DNA from: Pectobacterium zantedeschiae
GTDB lineage: Bacteria > Pseudomonadota > Gammaproteobacteria > Enterobacterales > Enterobacteriaceae
Length of the DNA stretch: 64,000 nt
Direction of reading: 5' to 3'
Assembly (NCBI RefSeq): GCF_004137795.1
Contig: NZ_NWTM01000001.1
Location: 2,407,229 to 2,471,228 of the forward strand
The notes under the pieces are model-generated. The model was given only the letters and a program-made list of their open reading frames with translations. It searched no databases and was not told where the DNA came from. The translations under genes and the position numbers were made by a program. Of this stretch, positions 8,712-17,664 are shown piece after piece (the stretch's first letter is position 1; each line of letters begins with the position of its first letter).

Positions 8712-8759
8712 CGCGAGGCCACCACGCCATACTTTAGAAAAATTACGAGTGGCCTCGCG
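8712..8759 (+). terminator. Stem-loop after the GST gene
   Basis: An 11-bp perfect inverted repeat (CGCGAGGCCAC / GTGGCCTCGCG) encloses a 26-base A+T-rich loop nine bases after the GST stop. It lacks a long U-tract, so it is either a weak terminator or an mRNA 3'-end stabiliser. Confidence 0.5.
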
Positions 8760-9055
8760 CTCCCAGACTACTGTGGAGAACTGACCCCACTTATCTATTC
8801 CGACCTGATAAATCAGCCAAAAACTCATTAAAATCAATATAAAAACTTGTATAGTCACAACCCAGCCCCCTCTCATTAGCATTAGCTTTATTAAAAAAAT
8901 TAGCATACTAATTACCACGAGAATCAAGCATGGTTAGTGTTATACATCGCACGATAACCGCTATTGACTCATTGATTAAAAAATGCAGAAATTATCCTCC
9001 CATAAGGAAAAAGGATTTATGGGGCAGGATTATGGACAACATTAAGGAGTAAATA
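8760..9055. other. A+T-rich spacer ahead of hcp
   Basis: About 300 bases of visibly A+T-rich sequence with no convincing gene; it marks the left side of the hcp island. AAGGAG ending seven bases before 9056 is the hcp ribosome-binding site. A frame at 8676-8927 on the minus strand is low-complexity and rejected. Confidence 0.5.
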
Positions 9056-9535
9056 ATGGCAAATTTGATCTATTTGAAACTCACTGGCACCAAGCAAGGT
9101 CTCATCTCTGCGGGCTGTTCAAGTGCAGACTCGATTGGCAATAAATATCAGACTTCCCATGAAGATGAAATTTTTGTTTATGAGTTAATGAATAGAATAA
9201 CTCGGCAGGATAATGTTTCCCTCAACCCTGTGGAAATCAGAAAACCGATAGATAAGGCAACGCCTCTTCTGGCACAGGCATTAGGTGATAACGAAAAACT
9301 AACCTGTGAATTCCTGTTTTACAGAACCTCTCAAGCGGGTGGCAACGAACTCTATTTTAAAATGGTGCTAAGAGACGCCATTATCAATGACATTCAGTTT
9401 TTCTATCCTAACTCATTAACACATAATGAAACCCAGCCACAGGAAAGCATTTCGTTCAAGTTTGCATCAATCGAATGGGAGCATGTGGTAGCAAGAACCA
9501 GTTCTTTCCTCTTATGGACTGATTCAGCTTACTAA
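9056..9535 (+). CDS. hcp: Hcp family type VI secretion system protein (orphan)
   Basis: Hcp forms the hexameric tube of the type VI secretion system and also carries small effectors in its lumen. The 159 aa protein has the Hcp/EvpC pattern: Ile-Tyr-Leu-Lys-Leu near the start, a central Tyr-Glu-Leu-xx-Arg segment, Arg-Lys-Pro-Ile-Asp-Lys-Ala-Thr-Pro-Leu-Leu near residues 62-72, and Ser-Phe-Lys-Phe-Ala near the end. A strong AAGGAG precedes the ATG. No tss sheath or baseplate genes are present, so this is an accessory 'orphan' copy. It lies upstream of two paralogous small membrane proteins and a convergent DUF4225-type protein, as in hcp-effector-immunity islands. The island is A+T rich, suggesting transfer. 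Confidence 0.85.
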   Translation: MANLIYLKLTGTKQGLISAGCSSADSIGNKYQTSHEDEIFVYELMNRITRQDNVSLNPVEIRKPIDKATPLLAQALGDNEKLTCEFLFYRTSQAGGNELYFKMVLRDAIINDIQFFYPNSLTHNETQPQESISFKFASIEWEHVVARTSSFLLWTDSAY

Positions 9536-9611
9536 TACATAATTGATGGGTGATAGTGTTAACACATTGCTACACCCTATAAAATATAATAAAAGTTAGG
9601 AGAAAAAAACC

Positions 9612-9953
9612 ATGAATGACCAAGAGATAGAGAAAGAACTCTTAGAGAATGGTTTCACACAGAATGATATTAACTTCATGAGAAAAATAATCTCTCGTGG
9701 TGAGGATAGTGAAGAAACGCTACAGAGACTGATTCATACATTACGAACACGGTTTTATAACGGGTGCTTTTTGTTTGTTATTATAATAGCTGCATTTACC
9801 ATTAATTTTATTTTTAACACACGAGCTGATTTAATTGAATTCTTTGTTTACTTTTTTGTCATGATGCTTTCTATTTTTTTAGTTTATCACATAGGGCCAA
9901 TGAAGTTGGCATATAAATCATATAAATTAATAAAGGGGCAGGAACATGAATGA
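9612..9953 (+). CDS. Small two-helix membrane protein, copy 1 (possible immunity protein)
   Basis: I do not recognise this 113 aa protein. It has a charged N-terminus (about 48 residues, probably helical), two predicted membrane helices (about 49-68 and 75-95) joined by a short loop, and a short basic tail. AGGAG lies nine bases ahead of the ATG. The next gene overlaps it by eight bases and is a clear paralogue: 18 of the first 20 residues are the same. Its place after an orphan hcp suggests an immunity role against a membrane-acting toxin, but that is inference from context only. Base composition is A+T rich compared with the flanking housekeeping genes. Confidence 0.7.
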   Translation: MNDQEIEKELLENGFTQNDINFMRKIISRGEDSEETLQRLIHTLRTRFYNGCFLFVIIIAAFTINFIFNTRADLIEFFVYFFVMMLSIFLVYHIGPMKLAYKSYKLIKGQEHE

Positions 9954-10290
9954 CCAAGAGACAGAAAAGGAACTCTTAGAGAATGGTTTCACTCAGGATG
10001 ATATTACTAAAATGAAAAAATTAATTTCTCGTGGAGGTAATAGCGAGGAAACCTTATCGATATTAACACACTCACTGAAAAATGCATTTTTCAATGGTTT
10101 TTTCATATTAGCAATTCTTATCTCTTCATTTTTCATCAATGCCATATTTAATATTTCCAATGATAGAGTGGGAATATTGGTCCATTTTATATTTACGATA
10201 TTCTTCACTTTACCCATATATTACCTTATCCCAATGAATTTAGCATACAAATCATATTCCTATCTAAAGAAAAAAGAGAACACGGGCTAA
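9946..10290 (+). CDS. Small two-helix membrane protein, copy 2 (tandem paralogue)
   Basis: This 114 aa protein is unrecognised and paralogous to the gene just upstream, with near-identical first 20 residues, the same Ser-Arg-Gly-x-x-Ser-Glu-Glu-Thr-Leu motif around 28-37, two predicted membrane helices (about 49-68, 77-95) and the shared ending Met-x-Leu-Ala-Tyr-Lys-Ser-Tyr. The helices themselves have diverged much more than the N-terminus. The reading frames overlap by eight bases, so the pair is probably co-translated. It ends 14 bases from the stop of the convergent DUF4225-type gene. Confidence 0.7.
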   Translation: MNDQETEKELLENGFTQDDITKMKKLISRGGNSEETLSILTHSLKNAFFNGFFILAILISSFFINAIFNISNDRVGILVHFIFTIFFTLPIYYLIPMNLAYKSYSYLKKKENTG

Positions 10291-10304
10291 TCCAGCCCAT
10301 TATC

Positions 10305-11099
10305 TTAAAGAGAGTCATCTTTATATATATCAGACATTATTCGTATCTTATTTCCAGCCCCGATCATCTTCAACATCAGCGATGCTCTGCTCATCGTGTT
10401 TATTTTTCTATAATAATCGCTGGGAATATATCGAAAAAGCCTCCAAGTATCTGGTTTTAGTGTTAATTTTACGATACCATAGAATGAAGTGACAAGATCG
10501 ACTGAATGATAAGCTAAAAGTCCTGAGCTTTTATCAAACCCCAAGAATTCTGCTGTACGTACATAGCCAGACTTCATAAATCCGACGCTACTATCATGAC
10601 CAATAAGATGTAAAAAATTTTCCATAGATGAACTTACGCCGTTTAATACAATATGAGCACCAATAAACTTACCGACGAAAGATGTCGCGCTGGCGATAAC
10701 ACCAATTCCAGAAACAACCTGAGCACCACCAACCATCACACCAATTGCATTTATTGTATAACCAAATTCCTTCTCTCTTTTCTCCATGTTGATGGTAATA
10801 AATACCCTGGCTTTCTCAAGAGAAAGCATCGTTCCTTGTTTTTCAATATTGGCACATTCTTCCTTGATATTATTAATAGCAACCTGACATTCCGATGAGC
10901 TACTGGCATTTCTAACGATGTCCAGATTTCCATTAGAAAAACGTCGAATTTCGTCTTCAAATTTTGCTTTAAGAAAGAGATCGTTAATATGACGAGCGGA
11001 GACAATTCTGGCTGTCTTTATTAGATCAAACGAGGCTGCCTGAGCCATAGCCAAAAAATATTGATTATTAACACTATTTCTATTTAGGTAATTGTCCAT
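10305..11099 (-). CDS. DUF4225-type protein with a Gly-rich hydrophobic centre
   Basis: The 264 aa protein resembles the DUF4225 group as I remember it; function is unknown. Residues 1-110 are hydrophilic and probably helical. About 113-158 form a Gly/Ala/Ser/Val-rich hydrophobic stretch that could be a membrane hairpin, as in pore-forming or membrane-inserting toxins. The C-terminus is basic. The start at 11099 is preferred over 11108 because AAGGA then lies eight bases upstream. It converges on the two small membrane proteins and is near an orphan hcp, so a T6SS effector or toxin role is possible but unproven. It is A+T rich, unlike mutS next door. Confidence 0.65.
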   Translation of the reverse strand: MDNYLNRNSVNNQYFLAMAQAASFDLIKTARIVSARHINDLFLKAKFEDEIRRFSNGNLDIVRNASSSSECQVAINNIKEECANIEKQGTMLSLEKARVFITINMEKREKEFGYTINAIGVMVGGAQVVSGIGVIASATSFVGKFIGAHIVLNGVSSSMENFLHLIGHDSSVGFMKSGYVRTAEFLGFDKSSGLLAYHSVDLVTSFYGIVKLTLKPDTWRLFRYIPSDYYRKINTMSRASLMLKMIGAGNKIRIMSDIYKDDSL

Positions 11100-11181
11100 A
11101 TTTCGCATCCTTGACGTTAAAGAACATTGAGAACCATCAATACTATTCCCTTGGTTATCTGTTCTGCTAATCAGCTAACTT

Positions 11182-11472
11182 TCAGCCCTTCGGCTCAATT
11201 CCCTTCTTGCGAAGCACTTTACGAGTAAGTTCCTTGAACCAGTTCCGAGACTGATACCTTACTTTTCTACGTCAATCTTACCTTATGGATGATTACAACG
11301 TTGGGCAAACTTGCGAACCACCTCGCGTACTCAAGCAATAGTGGAAAAATCGGATACGCATCTCTTTCTCAGTCTGGTAACGTCGCTCTGACGCCAAATA
11401 ACAACCATCGATGATAAGATAGCGCACTCGCAGGTGATGTTTTTCATCTGCCAGCCAGTATACTTCTGGCAT
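11182..11472 (-). pseudogene. Gene debris upstream of mutS: two out-of-frame minus-strand fragments
   Basis: A 59-codon frame (11293-11472, ATG to TAA) encodes a protein-like sequence containing Val-Tyr-Trp-Leu-Ala-Asp-Glu-Lys and Arg-Tyr-Leu-Ile-Ile-Asp-Gly. In another frame, 11182-11271 is open without a start and reads like a genuine basic C-terminus (Asn-Trp-Phe-Lys-Glu-Leu-Thr-Arg-Lys ... Gly-Ile-Glu-Pro-Lys-Gly, stop). Frame changes and stops between them suggest a decayed gene, perhaps the C-terminal part of a toxin or mobile-element protein. The family is not recognised. The remaining sequence to the mutS start at 11574 shows nothing else. Confidence 0.35.
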
Positions 11473-11573
11473 TCCATTTCAATGCTCAGGTGACGAGCCA
11501 TCGGCTAGATTTAACATCGACCTCTACGCCATCATCTGAATGAACAAAAGCGTTAAGACTGAGTAAAATCAAT

Positions 11574-14138
11574 ATGAAAGATTCTACCGACAAGGATTTC
11601 ACTGCCCACACTCCCATGATGCAGCAGTACTTTAGGTTAAAGGCTGAACATCCGGAAATCCTGCTGTTTTACCGTATGGGCGATTTTTACGAGCTGTTCT
11701 ATGACGATGCCAAGCGGGCTTCTCAACTGCTGGATATTTCGCTGACGAAACGCGGCGCTTCCGCAGGGGAACCGATACCGATGGCTGGCGTCCCGCACCA
11801 TGCCGTGGAGAACTACCTTGCCAGACTGGTACAAATGGGCGAATCCGTCGCGATCTGCGAACAGATCGGCGATCCAGCAACCAGCAAAGGCCCTGTGGAA
11901 CGAAAAGTCGTGCGCATCGTCACGCCGGGAACCATCAGCGACGAAGCGCTGTTGCAGGAAAAGCAGGATAACCTGCTGGCAGCAATCTGGCAGGACGGTC
12001 GGGGATTCGGTTACGCCACGCTGGATATCAGCTCTGGACGTTTTCGCGTAAGTGAGCCCGCCGATTGGGAAACCATGGCGGCAGAATTACAGCGCACCAA
12101 TCCAGCAGAATTACTCTACCCAGAATCCTTTGAGTCCATGGATCTGATCGAAAATCGTCATGGACTTCGCCGCCGCCCGCTGTGGGAATTTGAACCCGAC
12201 ACCGCACGTCAGCAGCTTAATCTGCAATTTGGCACCCGCGACCTAACCGGCTTTGGCGTAGAGCAGGCAAAACTTGCGCTGCGAGCCGCAGGATGTTTGC
12301 TGCAATACGCGAAAGACACGCAACGCACCTCTCTGCCACATATTCGCGGCATTACGATGGAACGCCAGCAGGATGGCATCATCATGGATGCGGCAACGCG
12401 TCGTAACCTTGAACTGACGCAGAATCTATCCGGCGGCGTAGAAAATACGCTGGCTGCCGTTCTGGACTGCACCGTGACAGCCATGGGCAGCCGGATGCTG
12501 AAGCGCTGGATTCACATGCCTAGCCGCGATATTGATGCGCTCAAGCAGCGCCAACAGGCTATTAGCGCGTTGCAGGAGATCACTCCCGATCTGCAACCCT
12601 ACCTACGGCAGGTCGGCGATCTGGAGCGTATTCTGGCACGGCTCGCTTTACGCACAGCACGTCCGCGCGATCTGGCACGCATGCGCCATGCTTTCCAGCA
12701 GTTTCCCGATATTCGCGAACAGCTTGCGCCGTTGCAGACCGACTCCGTTCACCGTTTGGTCAGCCTGATTGGCCAATTTGATGAACTGCGTGATTTGCTG
12801 GAACGCGCCGTTGTCGAAGCCCCTCCCGTGCTGGTACGCGACGGCGGCGTCATCGCACCAGGCTACCATGCAGAATTGGATGAGTGGCGTGCGTTGGCTG
12901 ACGGAGCCAGCGATTATCTGGATCGTCTGGAAATTCGCGAACGTGAAAAACTGGGGCTTGATACGCTGAAAGTCGGCTTCAATGGTGTGCACGGCTATTA
13001 CATTCAGGTTAGCCGTGGTCAAAGCCATTTGGTGCCGATCCACTATGTGCGCCGCCAGACACTAAAAAATGCCGAACGCTATATTATTCCAGAGCTGAAA
13101 GAGTACGAAGACAAGGTTCTGACCTCGAAGGGTAAGGCGCTGGCACTGGAAAAAGCGCTTTACGATGAGCTGTTCGACCTGCTGCTGCCACATCTGGCAG
13201 AGCTTCAGCAAAGTGCGGCAGCACTAGCCGAGCTGGATGTCCTGACGAATCTGGCGGAACGCGCCGATACGCTGAATTATGTCTGCCCGACGTTGAGTGA
13301 CAAACCCGGCATCAAAATCGCAGGTGGACGTCACCCTGTCGTCGAGCAGGTACTGCGTGAGCCGTTTATTTCAAACCCCCTGTCACTCTCACCACAGCGT
13401 CGTATGCTGATCATTACCGGCCCCAACATGGGGGGCAAAAGTACCTATATGCGTCAGGCAGCGCTGATTGTGCTGATGGCGCATATTGGCTGCTTTGTTC
13501 CAGCGGATCAGGCGGTCATTGGCCCCGTCGACCGTATTTTCACTCGCGTGGGTGCAGCAGACGATCTAGCATCGGGTCGCTCTACGTTCATGGTTGAAAT
13601 GACGGAAACGGCGAATATTCTGCACAACGCCACGGAAAACAGCCTGGTACTGATGGACGAAATCGGTCGCGGTACTTCTACCTATGATGGTTTGTCGCTG
13701 GCATGGGCCTGCGCCGAGAATCTGGCGAACCGCATCAAAGCAATGACGCTGTTTGCAACGCACTACTTTGAGCTGACCACCCTGCCGGAAAAAATGGAAG
13801 GGGTGGTGAATGTCCATTTAGATGCACGCGAACACGGCGATACCATCGCCTTTATGCACAGCGTTCAGGATGGTGCAGCCAGCAAAAGCTACGGTCTTGC
13901 CGTCGCCGCTCTCGCAGGCGTACCAAAGGAAGTGATCAAACGGGCACGTCAGAAACTGAAAGAGCTGGAAACCTTGTCGAATAACGCATCATCAAGCCAT
14001 ATCGATGGCGCGCAGCTAGCGCTGCTGAGCAATGATGGGCCGTCACCAGCGATTGAAGCATTGGAAACCATCGATCCCGATGCGCTCACGCCACGTCAGG
14101 CGCTGGATTGGTTGTATCAGCTAAAGAAAATGCTCTAA
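11574..14138 (+). CDS. mutS: DNA mismatch repair protein MutS
   Basis: MutS recognises base mismatches and small loops and recruits MutL. The 854 aa length matches E. coli (853). The mismatch-reading Phe-Tyr-Glu motif is at residues 38-40 in Gly-Asp-Phe-Tyr-Glu-Leu-Phe. The C-terminal ATPase has Walker A Gly-Pro-Asn-Met-Gly-Gly-Lys-Ser-Thr, Walker B [11 protein letters not shown] and the ATHYFELT segment. The last residues match the tetramerisation tail. The gene stands alone between the hcp island and a bidirectional terminator; codon use is typical of the housekeeping genes, marking the right border of the island. Confidence 0.98.
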   Translation: MKDSTDKDFTAHTPMMQQYFRLKAEHPEILLFYRMGDFYELFYDDAKRASQLLDISLTKRGASAGEPIPMAGVPHHAVENYLARLVQMGESVAICEQIGDPATSKGPVERKVVRIVTPGTISDEALLQEKQDNLLAAIWQDGRGFGYATLDISSGRFRVSEPADWETMAAELQRTNPAELLYPESFESMDLIENRHGLRRRPLWEFEPDTARQQLNLQFGTRDLTGFGVEQAKLALRAAGCLLQYAKDTQRTSLPHIRGITMERQQDGIIMDAATRRNLELTQNLSGGVENTLAAVLDCTVTAMGSRMLKRWIHMPSRDIDALKQRQQAISALQEITPDLQPYLRQVGDLERILARLALRTARPRDLARMRHAFQQFPDIREQLAPLQTDSVHRLVSLIGQFDELRDLLERAVVEAPPVLVRDGGVIAPGYHAELDEWRALADGASDYLDRLEIREREKLGLDTLKVGFNGVHGYYIQVSRGQSHLVPIHYVRRQTLKNAERYIIPELKEYEDKVLTSKGKALALEKALYDELFDLLLPHLAELQQSAAALAELDVLTNLAERADTLNYVCPTLSDKPGIKIAGGRHPVVEQVLREPFISNPLSLSPQRRMLIITGPNMGGKSTYMRQAALIVLMAHIGCFVPADQAVIGPVDRIFTRVGAADDLASGRSTFMVEMTETANILHNATENSLVLMDEIGRGTSTYDGLSLAWACAENLANRIKAMTLFATHYFELTTLPEKMEGVVNVHLDAREHGDTIAFMHSVQDGAASKSYGLAVAALAGVPKEVIKRARQKLKELETLSNNASSSHIDGAQLALLSNDGPSPAIEALETIDPDALTPRQALDWLYQLKKML

Positions 14139-14167
14139 CGCGGGTCAGAACAGGGCAAATAAACAGC

Positions 14168-14199
14168 AAAAAGGCACTGAAAATCAGTGCCTTTTCTTT
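14168..14199. terminator. Bidirectional terminator between mutS and nlpE
   Basis: A 12-bp stem (AAAAGGCACTGA / TCAGTGCCTTTT) with a three-base loop, flanked by A-runs on the left and T-runs on the right, can end transcription from mutS on the plus strand and nlpE on the minus strand. Confidence 0.85.
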
Positions 14200-14210
14200 T
14201 AAACGTCGAA

Positions 14211-14909
14211 TCAGTCTATCTGTGTATCGCAGTTTGCTCGCGCCTTCATGCGTACTTTATCGCTGCCGTTGGGGACAACCGCCTTCACCATCTGTCCTTC
14301 TTCCATCGAAGGAATAATGGCAAAATGCGCAGTGAGAACAAGTAATACCGGCTCAGCGGCTTTATCTCTCACGCGAAAATATTGTCTTTCCAACTCCGCG
14401 CTATCATCCATCACAAAGGTTTTTCCTGTCGCGCAGTCAGAGAAGGTCGCGACGTCCGCCATATAGCGATACATTCCCTTCATTACCATCGGCGTATTTG
14501 GCAGAGGCTGCTCGGTTGCCGTCAGTTGACGAGGAAGAGACGAATTGATAGGCAAGCCTTGCTGATCCAGCATTTCAAGGGTGTTATCAACCGGACGGAA
14601 ATAACGTTTTCCACCCGCGCTATCCGTCAGCACCAGCTTATCCGCAGTGCGTCTCCATTGCCCATAAGAGGCGAACGTGTTGTCACCTTTTCGCGTCGTT
14701 TGATACTGTTCGCGCAGAACAAATGTTCCGTCTTTTTCCAAAAACAGTGATGTATCAATCCCTCCGCAGTCCGCACAAGGTAAAACACCACGATAGCTTT
14801 GCGCCATTGGTTTAAGGGGCTCTTCCTGAACTTGTGAGCGGGTATGGCACCCGATTAACCCAGAAATCCCCGCAATCAACAGCACACCGATAGCCAGTTT
14901 TTTCATCAT
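14211..14909 (-). CDS. nlpE: Envelope stress lipoprotein NlpE (CutF)-like
   Basis: Outer-membrane lipoprotein that in E. coli signals surface contact and lipoprotein-trafficking trouble to the Cpx system, and affects copper tolerance. The lipobox (Leu-Ile-Gly-Cys) follows a short signal sequence; a Cys-Ala-Asp-Cys motif characteristic of NlpE lies in the first domain (Tyr-Arg-Gly-Val-Leu-Pro-Cys-Ala-Asp-Cys), and a second Cys pair is expected in the C-terminal domain (Asp-Cys, and Ala-Asn-Cys near the end). The start at the double ATG (14909/14906) gives 231-232 aa, close to E. coli's 236; a longer frame from 15005 would place the signal peptide inside. Confidence 0.88.
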   Translation of the reverse strand: MMKKLAIGVLLIAGISGLIGCHTRSQVQEEPLKPMAQSYRGVLPCADCGGIDTSLFLEKDGTFVLREQYQTTRKGDNTFASYGQWRRTADKLVLTDSAGGKRYFRPVDNTLEMLDQQGLPINSSLPRQLTATEQPLPNTPMVMKGMYRYMADVATFSDCATGKTFVMDDSAELERQYFRVRDKAAEPVLLVLTAHFAIIPSMEEGQMVKAVVPNGSDKVRMKARANCDTQID

Positions 14910-14977
14910 TATTTTTCTGTCCCTCTGTCCTGTTTTCCCGTTCTTACTCAATGTGCTGGAATGTATCCAACTTGTTA

Positions 14978-15532
14978 TCATCCCTGAGTCTGAGGAATTT
15001 TCCACTCAGAAAATGCTATTTCAAGACTATTCTTATCGTCAGACAACCAGATCGTGCCGTCCTGTATTGTTGCCTGCAATGACATGGTGCGCTGAACCAA
15101 TCCGGCAAGCTGAGCCAGCTGATTGTCATCTAAAAAACGGACCGCCAGATTCTTGTACCCAGAGACCTTACTCGATATCGCATTCCACCAAACCTGTGCC
15201 GCACGCTCGCTGTAGGCGTACAAGACAACGGAACGGGACTGATTACAGGCTTTCTTCAGCCGCTTTTCATCCGGCAGGCCTAGCTCAATCCACAATTCCA
15301 ATTCCATCGTATCATTACGTCGCCAGATTTCAGGCTCGTCATCTGCGCTGAGCCCTTTGGTAAAGCGCAAGTTTTCATCAGCATGGCAAATCCATGCTAA
15401 AAGCCGCAGCATCATGCGCTGTTCGGTTTCAGACGGATGCTGGGCTATCGTCAGGTTCGCGTCGTGAAAAAAATTCCGATCCATATCGGCAATATTGATT
15501 ACTGCTTTGTAAACCGTTGCTTTTAATGCCAT
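14978..15532 (-). CDS. yaeQ: YaeQ family protein
   Basis: Conserved cytosolic protein (184 aa) with a PD-(D/E)XK nuclease-like fold known from structures of the family; biochemical role not established. The start Met-Ala-Leu-Lys-Ala-Thr-Val-Tyr-Lys matches E. coli YaeQ, and the family segments Ala-Trp-Ile-Cys-His-Ala and Leu-Trp-Ile-Glu-Leu-Gly-Leu-Pro-Asp are visible. It lies upstream of nlpE on the same strand with about 70 bases between them, as in E. coli where nlpE and yaeQ are also neighbours. The assignment to the family is secure; function is not. Confidence 0.9.
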   Translation of the reverse strand: MALKATVYKAVINIADMDRNFFHDANLTIAQHPSETEQRMMLRLLAWICHADENLRFTKGLSADDEPEIWRRNDTMELELWIELGLPDEKRLKKACNQSRSVVLYAYSERAAQVWWNAISSKVSGYKNLAVRFLDDNQLAQLAGLVQRTMSLQATIQDGTIWLSDDKNSLEIAFSEWKIPQTQG

Positions 15533-15772
15533 CAGTGACCTCGTCTTTATTCCCTCCTAGTTTACTTGAGTTAGCGCGATCCTCACAGTAAAGGTGATAT
15601 CTACCACGTAACCGATAGATTAGGCCTCTAAGGACTACTGATATCCTGTTAGTCCCTATGCTATAGTCGGTTTGATAAATAGAGTTTATCTTCGTAGGCT
15701 TACAACATCGCGCACCACAACGAGTGATGATGCATGAATATCTACCGAGCTAAGCTTTCAAGGGAGGATATA

Positions 15773-15973
15773 GTGCAAGAATACTGTGAATTAGTACGTC
15801 GCTTATACGCAGAGATCGCCAGTGGCGATCTGGGCTATATACCCGATTCGCTGGGTTGTGTTTTGAAAACCCTGGATGGCATTGCCGCGAATGAGGCGTT
15901 GCCATCCTCCGTCAGGGAACAGGCTGCTTTTGCCGCCGCTAACTTATTGGTGAGTGATTATGTCAATGAGTAA
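15773..15973 (+). CDS. yaeP: YaeP (UPF0253) small protein, GTG start
   Basis: Conserved small cytosolic protein of unknown function. I place the start at GTG 15773, which follows AGGGAGGA at ideal spacing and gives 66 aa, the E. coli length. An in-frame ATG at 15734 has no ribosome-binding site and would add 13 residues. The [10 protein letters not shown] and [12 protein letters not shown] segments match the family. The stop overlaps the rof start, as in E. coli, so the two are co-translated. Confidence 0.9.
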   Translation: MQEYCELVRRLYAEIASGDLGYIPDSLGCVLKTLDGIAANEALPSSVREQAAFAAANLLVSDYVNE

Positions 15974-16220
15974 TGAATATCAACCCATCAACTGTGATGA
16001 TTACGACAGCCTGGAAGCCACCTGTCAGCAGAATCTGACGCTGACGCTGGAACTACGCAATGGTGAAGTTGTGACCGGTAAAGCCAGTGACATGATCTCA
16101 CGTAAGCAGGTCGAATATCTGGTGATTGAAGCATCCGGTGCAACGCGCGAACTGCGCCTCGACCATATCGTCAGTTTCAGTCATCCTGAAATCGGGAAGG
16201 TCGTCGTCAGCGAATCCTGA
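15966..16220 (+). CDS. rof: Rho-binding antiterminator Rof (YaeO)
   Basis: Small acidic protein that binds Rho near its primary RNA site and inhibits Rho-dependent termination. The start at 15966 gives 84 aa, the E. coli length, with the same Tyr-Gln-Pro-Ile-Asn-Cys-Asp-Asp-Tyr beginning; ATG 15960 is an alternative with better spacing to GGTGAG. The conserved Arg-Glu-Leu-Arg-Leu-Asp and Ser-Phe-Ser-His-Pro-Glu-Ile-Gly segments are present. It overlaps the yaeP stop and ends before a strong terminator facing tilS. Confidence 0.93.
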   Translation: MSNEYQPINCDDYDSLEATCQQNLTLTLELRNGEVVTGKASDMISRKQVEYLVIEASGATRELRLDHIVSFSHPEIGKVVVSES

Positions 16221-16265
16221 CGGACTTATCCTTTCATTTAGCGGCAAACGCTGAATAATGCTTCC

Positions 16266-16294
16266 AAAACGGACAACTCAGGTTGTCCGTTTTT
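16266..16294. terminator. Terminator between rof and tilS
   Basis: A 12-bp stem (AAAACGGACAAC / GTTGTCCGTTTT) with a TCAG loop is followed on the plus strand by a T-run. It terminates yaeP-rof and could also stop tilS transcription from the other side. Confidence 0.85.
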
Positions 16295-16329
16295 ATTTCA
16301 GCGCGACCCACATCCGTTTTCCACCAAGC

Positions 16330-17664
16330 TTATTTTTCCCAAACCATGTGCCACACAGGCTGATTTTCTTTGACCTGCCCTTCTCGCGTGACGAATCTCC
16401 CCACAGCAGCAATCAGTTGATCGTTGTAGAACACCAACGGCGTCCGATCGCGCCACCAAGGTGGAACGCCCAGTTCCTGCCAGAGTTTCTTGATTTGTCG
16501 ACCGTGTGCCCTGCCAACAATATGCACGATCCCGCTGGTAGAAAAGCGAATACTCACCGTCTCACTATCTTCCGGCGCGCGAACGGCTACCCCGCGCTCG
16601 GCAAGCTGTAGCGTTCCCAGATTATCAGGTAATGACAGCGAGCATGACGTCGGTTGCCATGGCAGAACACGGTCTTTGAGCGATGGCATCAGCGGCAGCA
16701 AGTAGAGATGCTGGCGAAAACGGCGGATCTGCATCTGATTCAATTGCAATATGGGTTCCGCATCCTGCCGACTCGTCGCAACCTCATCCCAGAGTCGTTG
16801 CAATTGATCGCGCGCGGGCATGTTAGCCCCTTGCTGCGCCAGCCAGCGCCGTAGTAGCGCAAAACGGCGTACCGGACTTAGCGGGATCAGGCCATCAATG
16901 CTCAACGCCCCATCCGACTGGCATAGCACCTGCAATGATTCTTCCAGCAACTCATCAAGCAGTTGTTCCTGCTCGGCACAAAGCTGGGCGCTACGTGCGA
17001 CGGCGGAGGGGAAATGCGGCCAGCGCTGCGTCAATCGCGGTAAAATTTGGCGGCGCAGAAAATTTCGGTCGAAACGCTCATCCTGATTGCTGTCGTCTTC
17101 AATCCAGTGAAGCTGATGTCGCTGCGCATACGTTTCCAGTTCAAGGCGAGAAACACCTAACAACGGACGAACTAAACGATGATGGCCAAGGACGCTATTA
17201 GCCGCCATCGCAGACAATCCGGCAGGCCCACTGCCGCGTTTAAGCGCCAGTAAAAAGGTTTCGCTCTGGTCATCAAGGTGCTGTGCCGTCAGCAGGGTTT
17301 CGCCCTCTTGCAGATACGTTTGCAGCGCCTGATAGCGCGCGGCTCTGGCTGCGGCTTCAATGCCACCGTTCTGTGCCTCAACCTTCACTGCCAGCGACTC
17401 AAACGGGATCTGCCAGCGTTCACACTGCTGGCGACAATGCTCAGCCCAGCTATCTGCCAGCGGATTTAAACCATGATGTATATACGCCGCTCGAATAGTC
17501 AGCTCGGAGCGTTGACGCATAGCTACCAGCAGATGTAATAGCACGCTAGAGTCCAGGCCACCGCTATAGGCCAGCAAGATCGCGTTGCATCCGGCCGTCT
17601 GCGTCACAATCGTCTGGATCAATCCATCATCAGGTTCAGTGCGGTCCACGATATCAGATCTCAT
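16330..17664 (-). CDS. tilS: tRNA(Ile)-lysidine synthase TilS
   Basis: TilS attaches lysine to cytidine 34 of the CAU-anticodon isoleucine tRNA using ATP, changing its decoding from AUG to AUA. The PP-loop Ser-Gly-Gly-Leu-Asp-Ser-Ser lies at residues 34-40, followed by the N-ATPase core and the substrate-binding and C-terminal domains; 444 aa against 432 in E. coli. The 5' end overlaps the end of yaeR by 11 bases on the same strand, so the two are probably co-transcribed. Essential in E. coli. Confidence 0.95.
   Translation of the reverse strand: MRSDIVDRTEPDDGLIQTIVTQTAGCNAILLAYSGGLDSSVLLHLLVAMRQRSELTIRAAYIHHGLNPLADSWAEHCRQQCERWQIPFESLAVKVEAQNGGIEAAARAARYQALQTYLQEGETLLTAQHLDDQSETFLLALKRGSGPAGLSAMAANSVLGHHRLVRPLLGVSRLELETYAQRHQLHWIEDDSNQDERFDRNFLRRQILPRLTQRWPHFPSAVARSAQLCAEQEQLLDELLEESLQVLCQSDGALSIDGLIPLSPVRRFALLRRWLAQQGANMPARDQLQRLWDEVATSRQDAEPILQLNQMQIRRFRQHLYLLPLMPSLKDRVLPWQPTSCSLSLPDNLGTLQLAERGVAVRAPEDSETVSIRFSTSGIVHIVGRAHGRQIKKLWQELGVPPWWRDRTPLVFYNDQLIAAVGRFVTREGQVKENQPVWHMVWEK

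Noticed and set aside
8676-8927. 83-codon hydrophobic minus-strand frame after the GST gene
   Set aside because: It runs through the GST stem-loop and A+T-rich spacer; low complexity and no ribosome-binding site.
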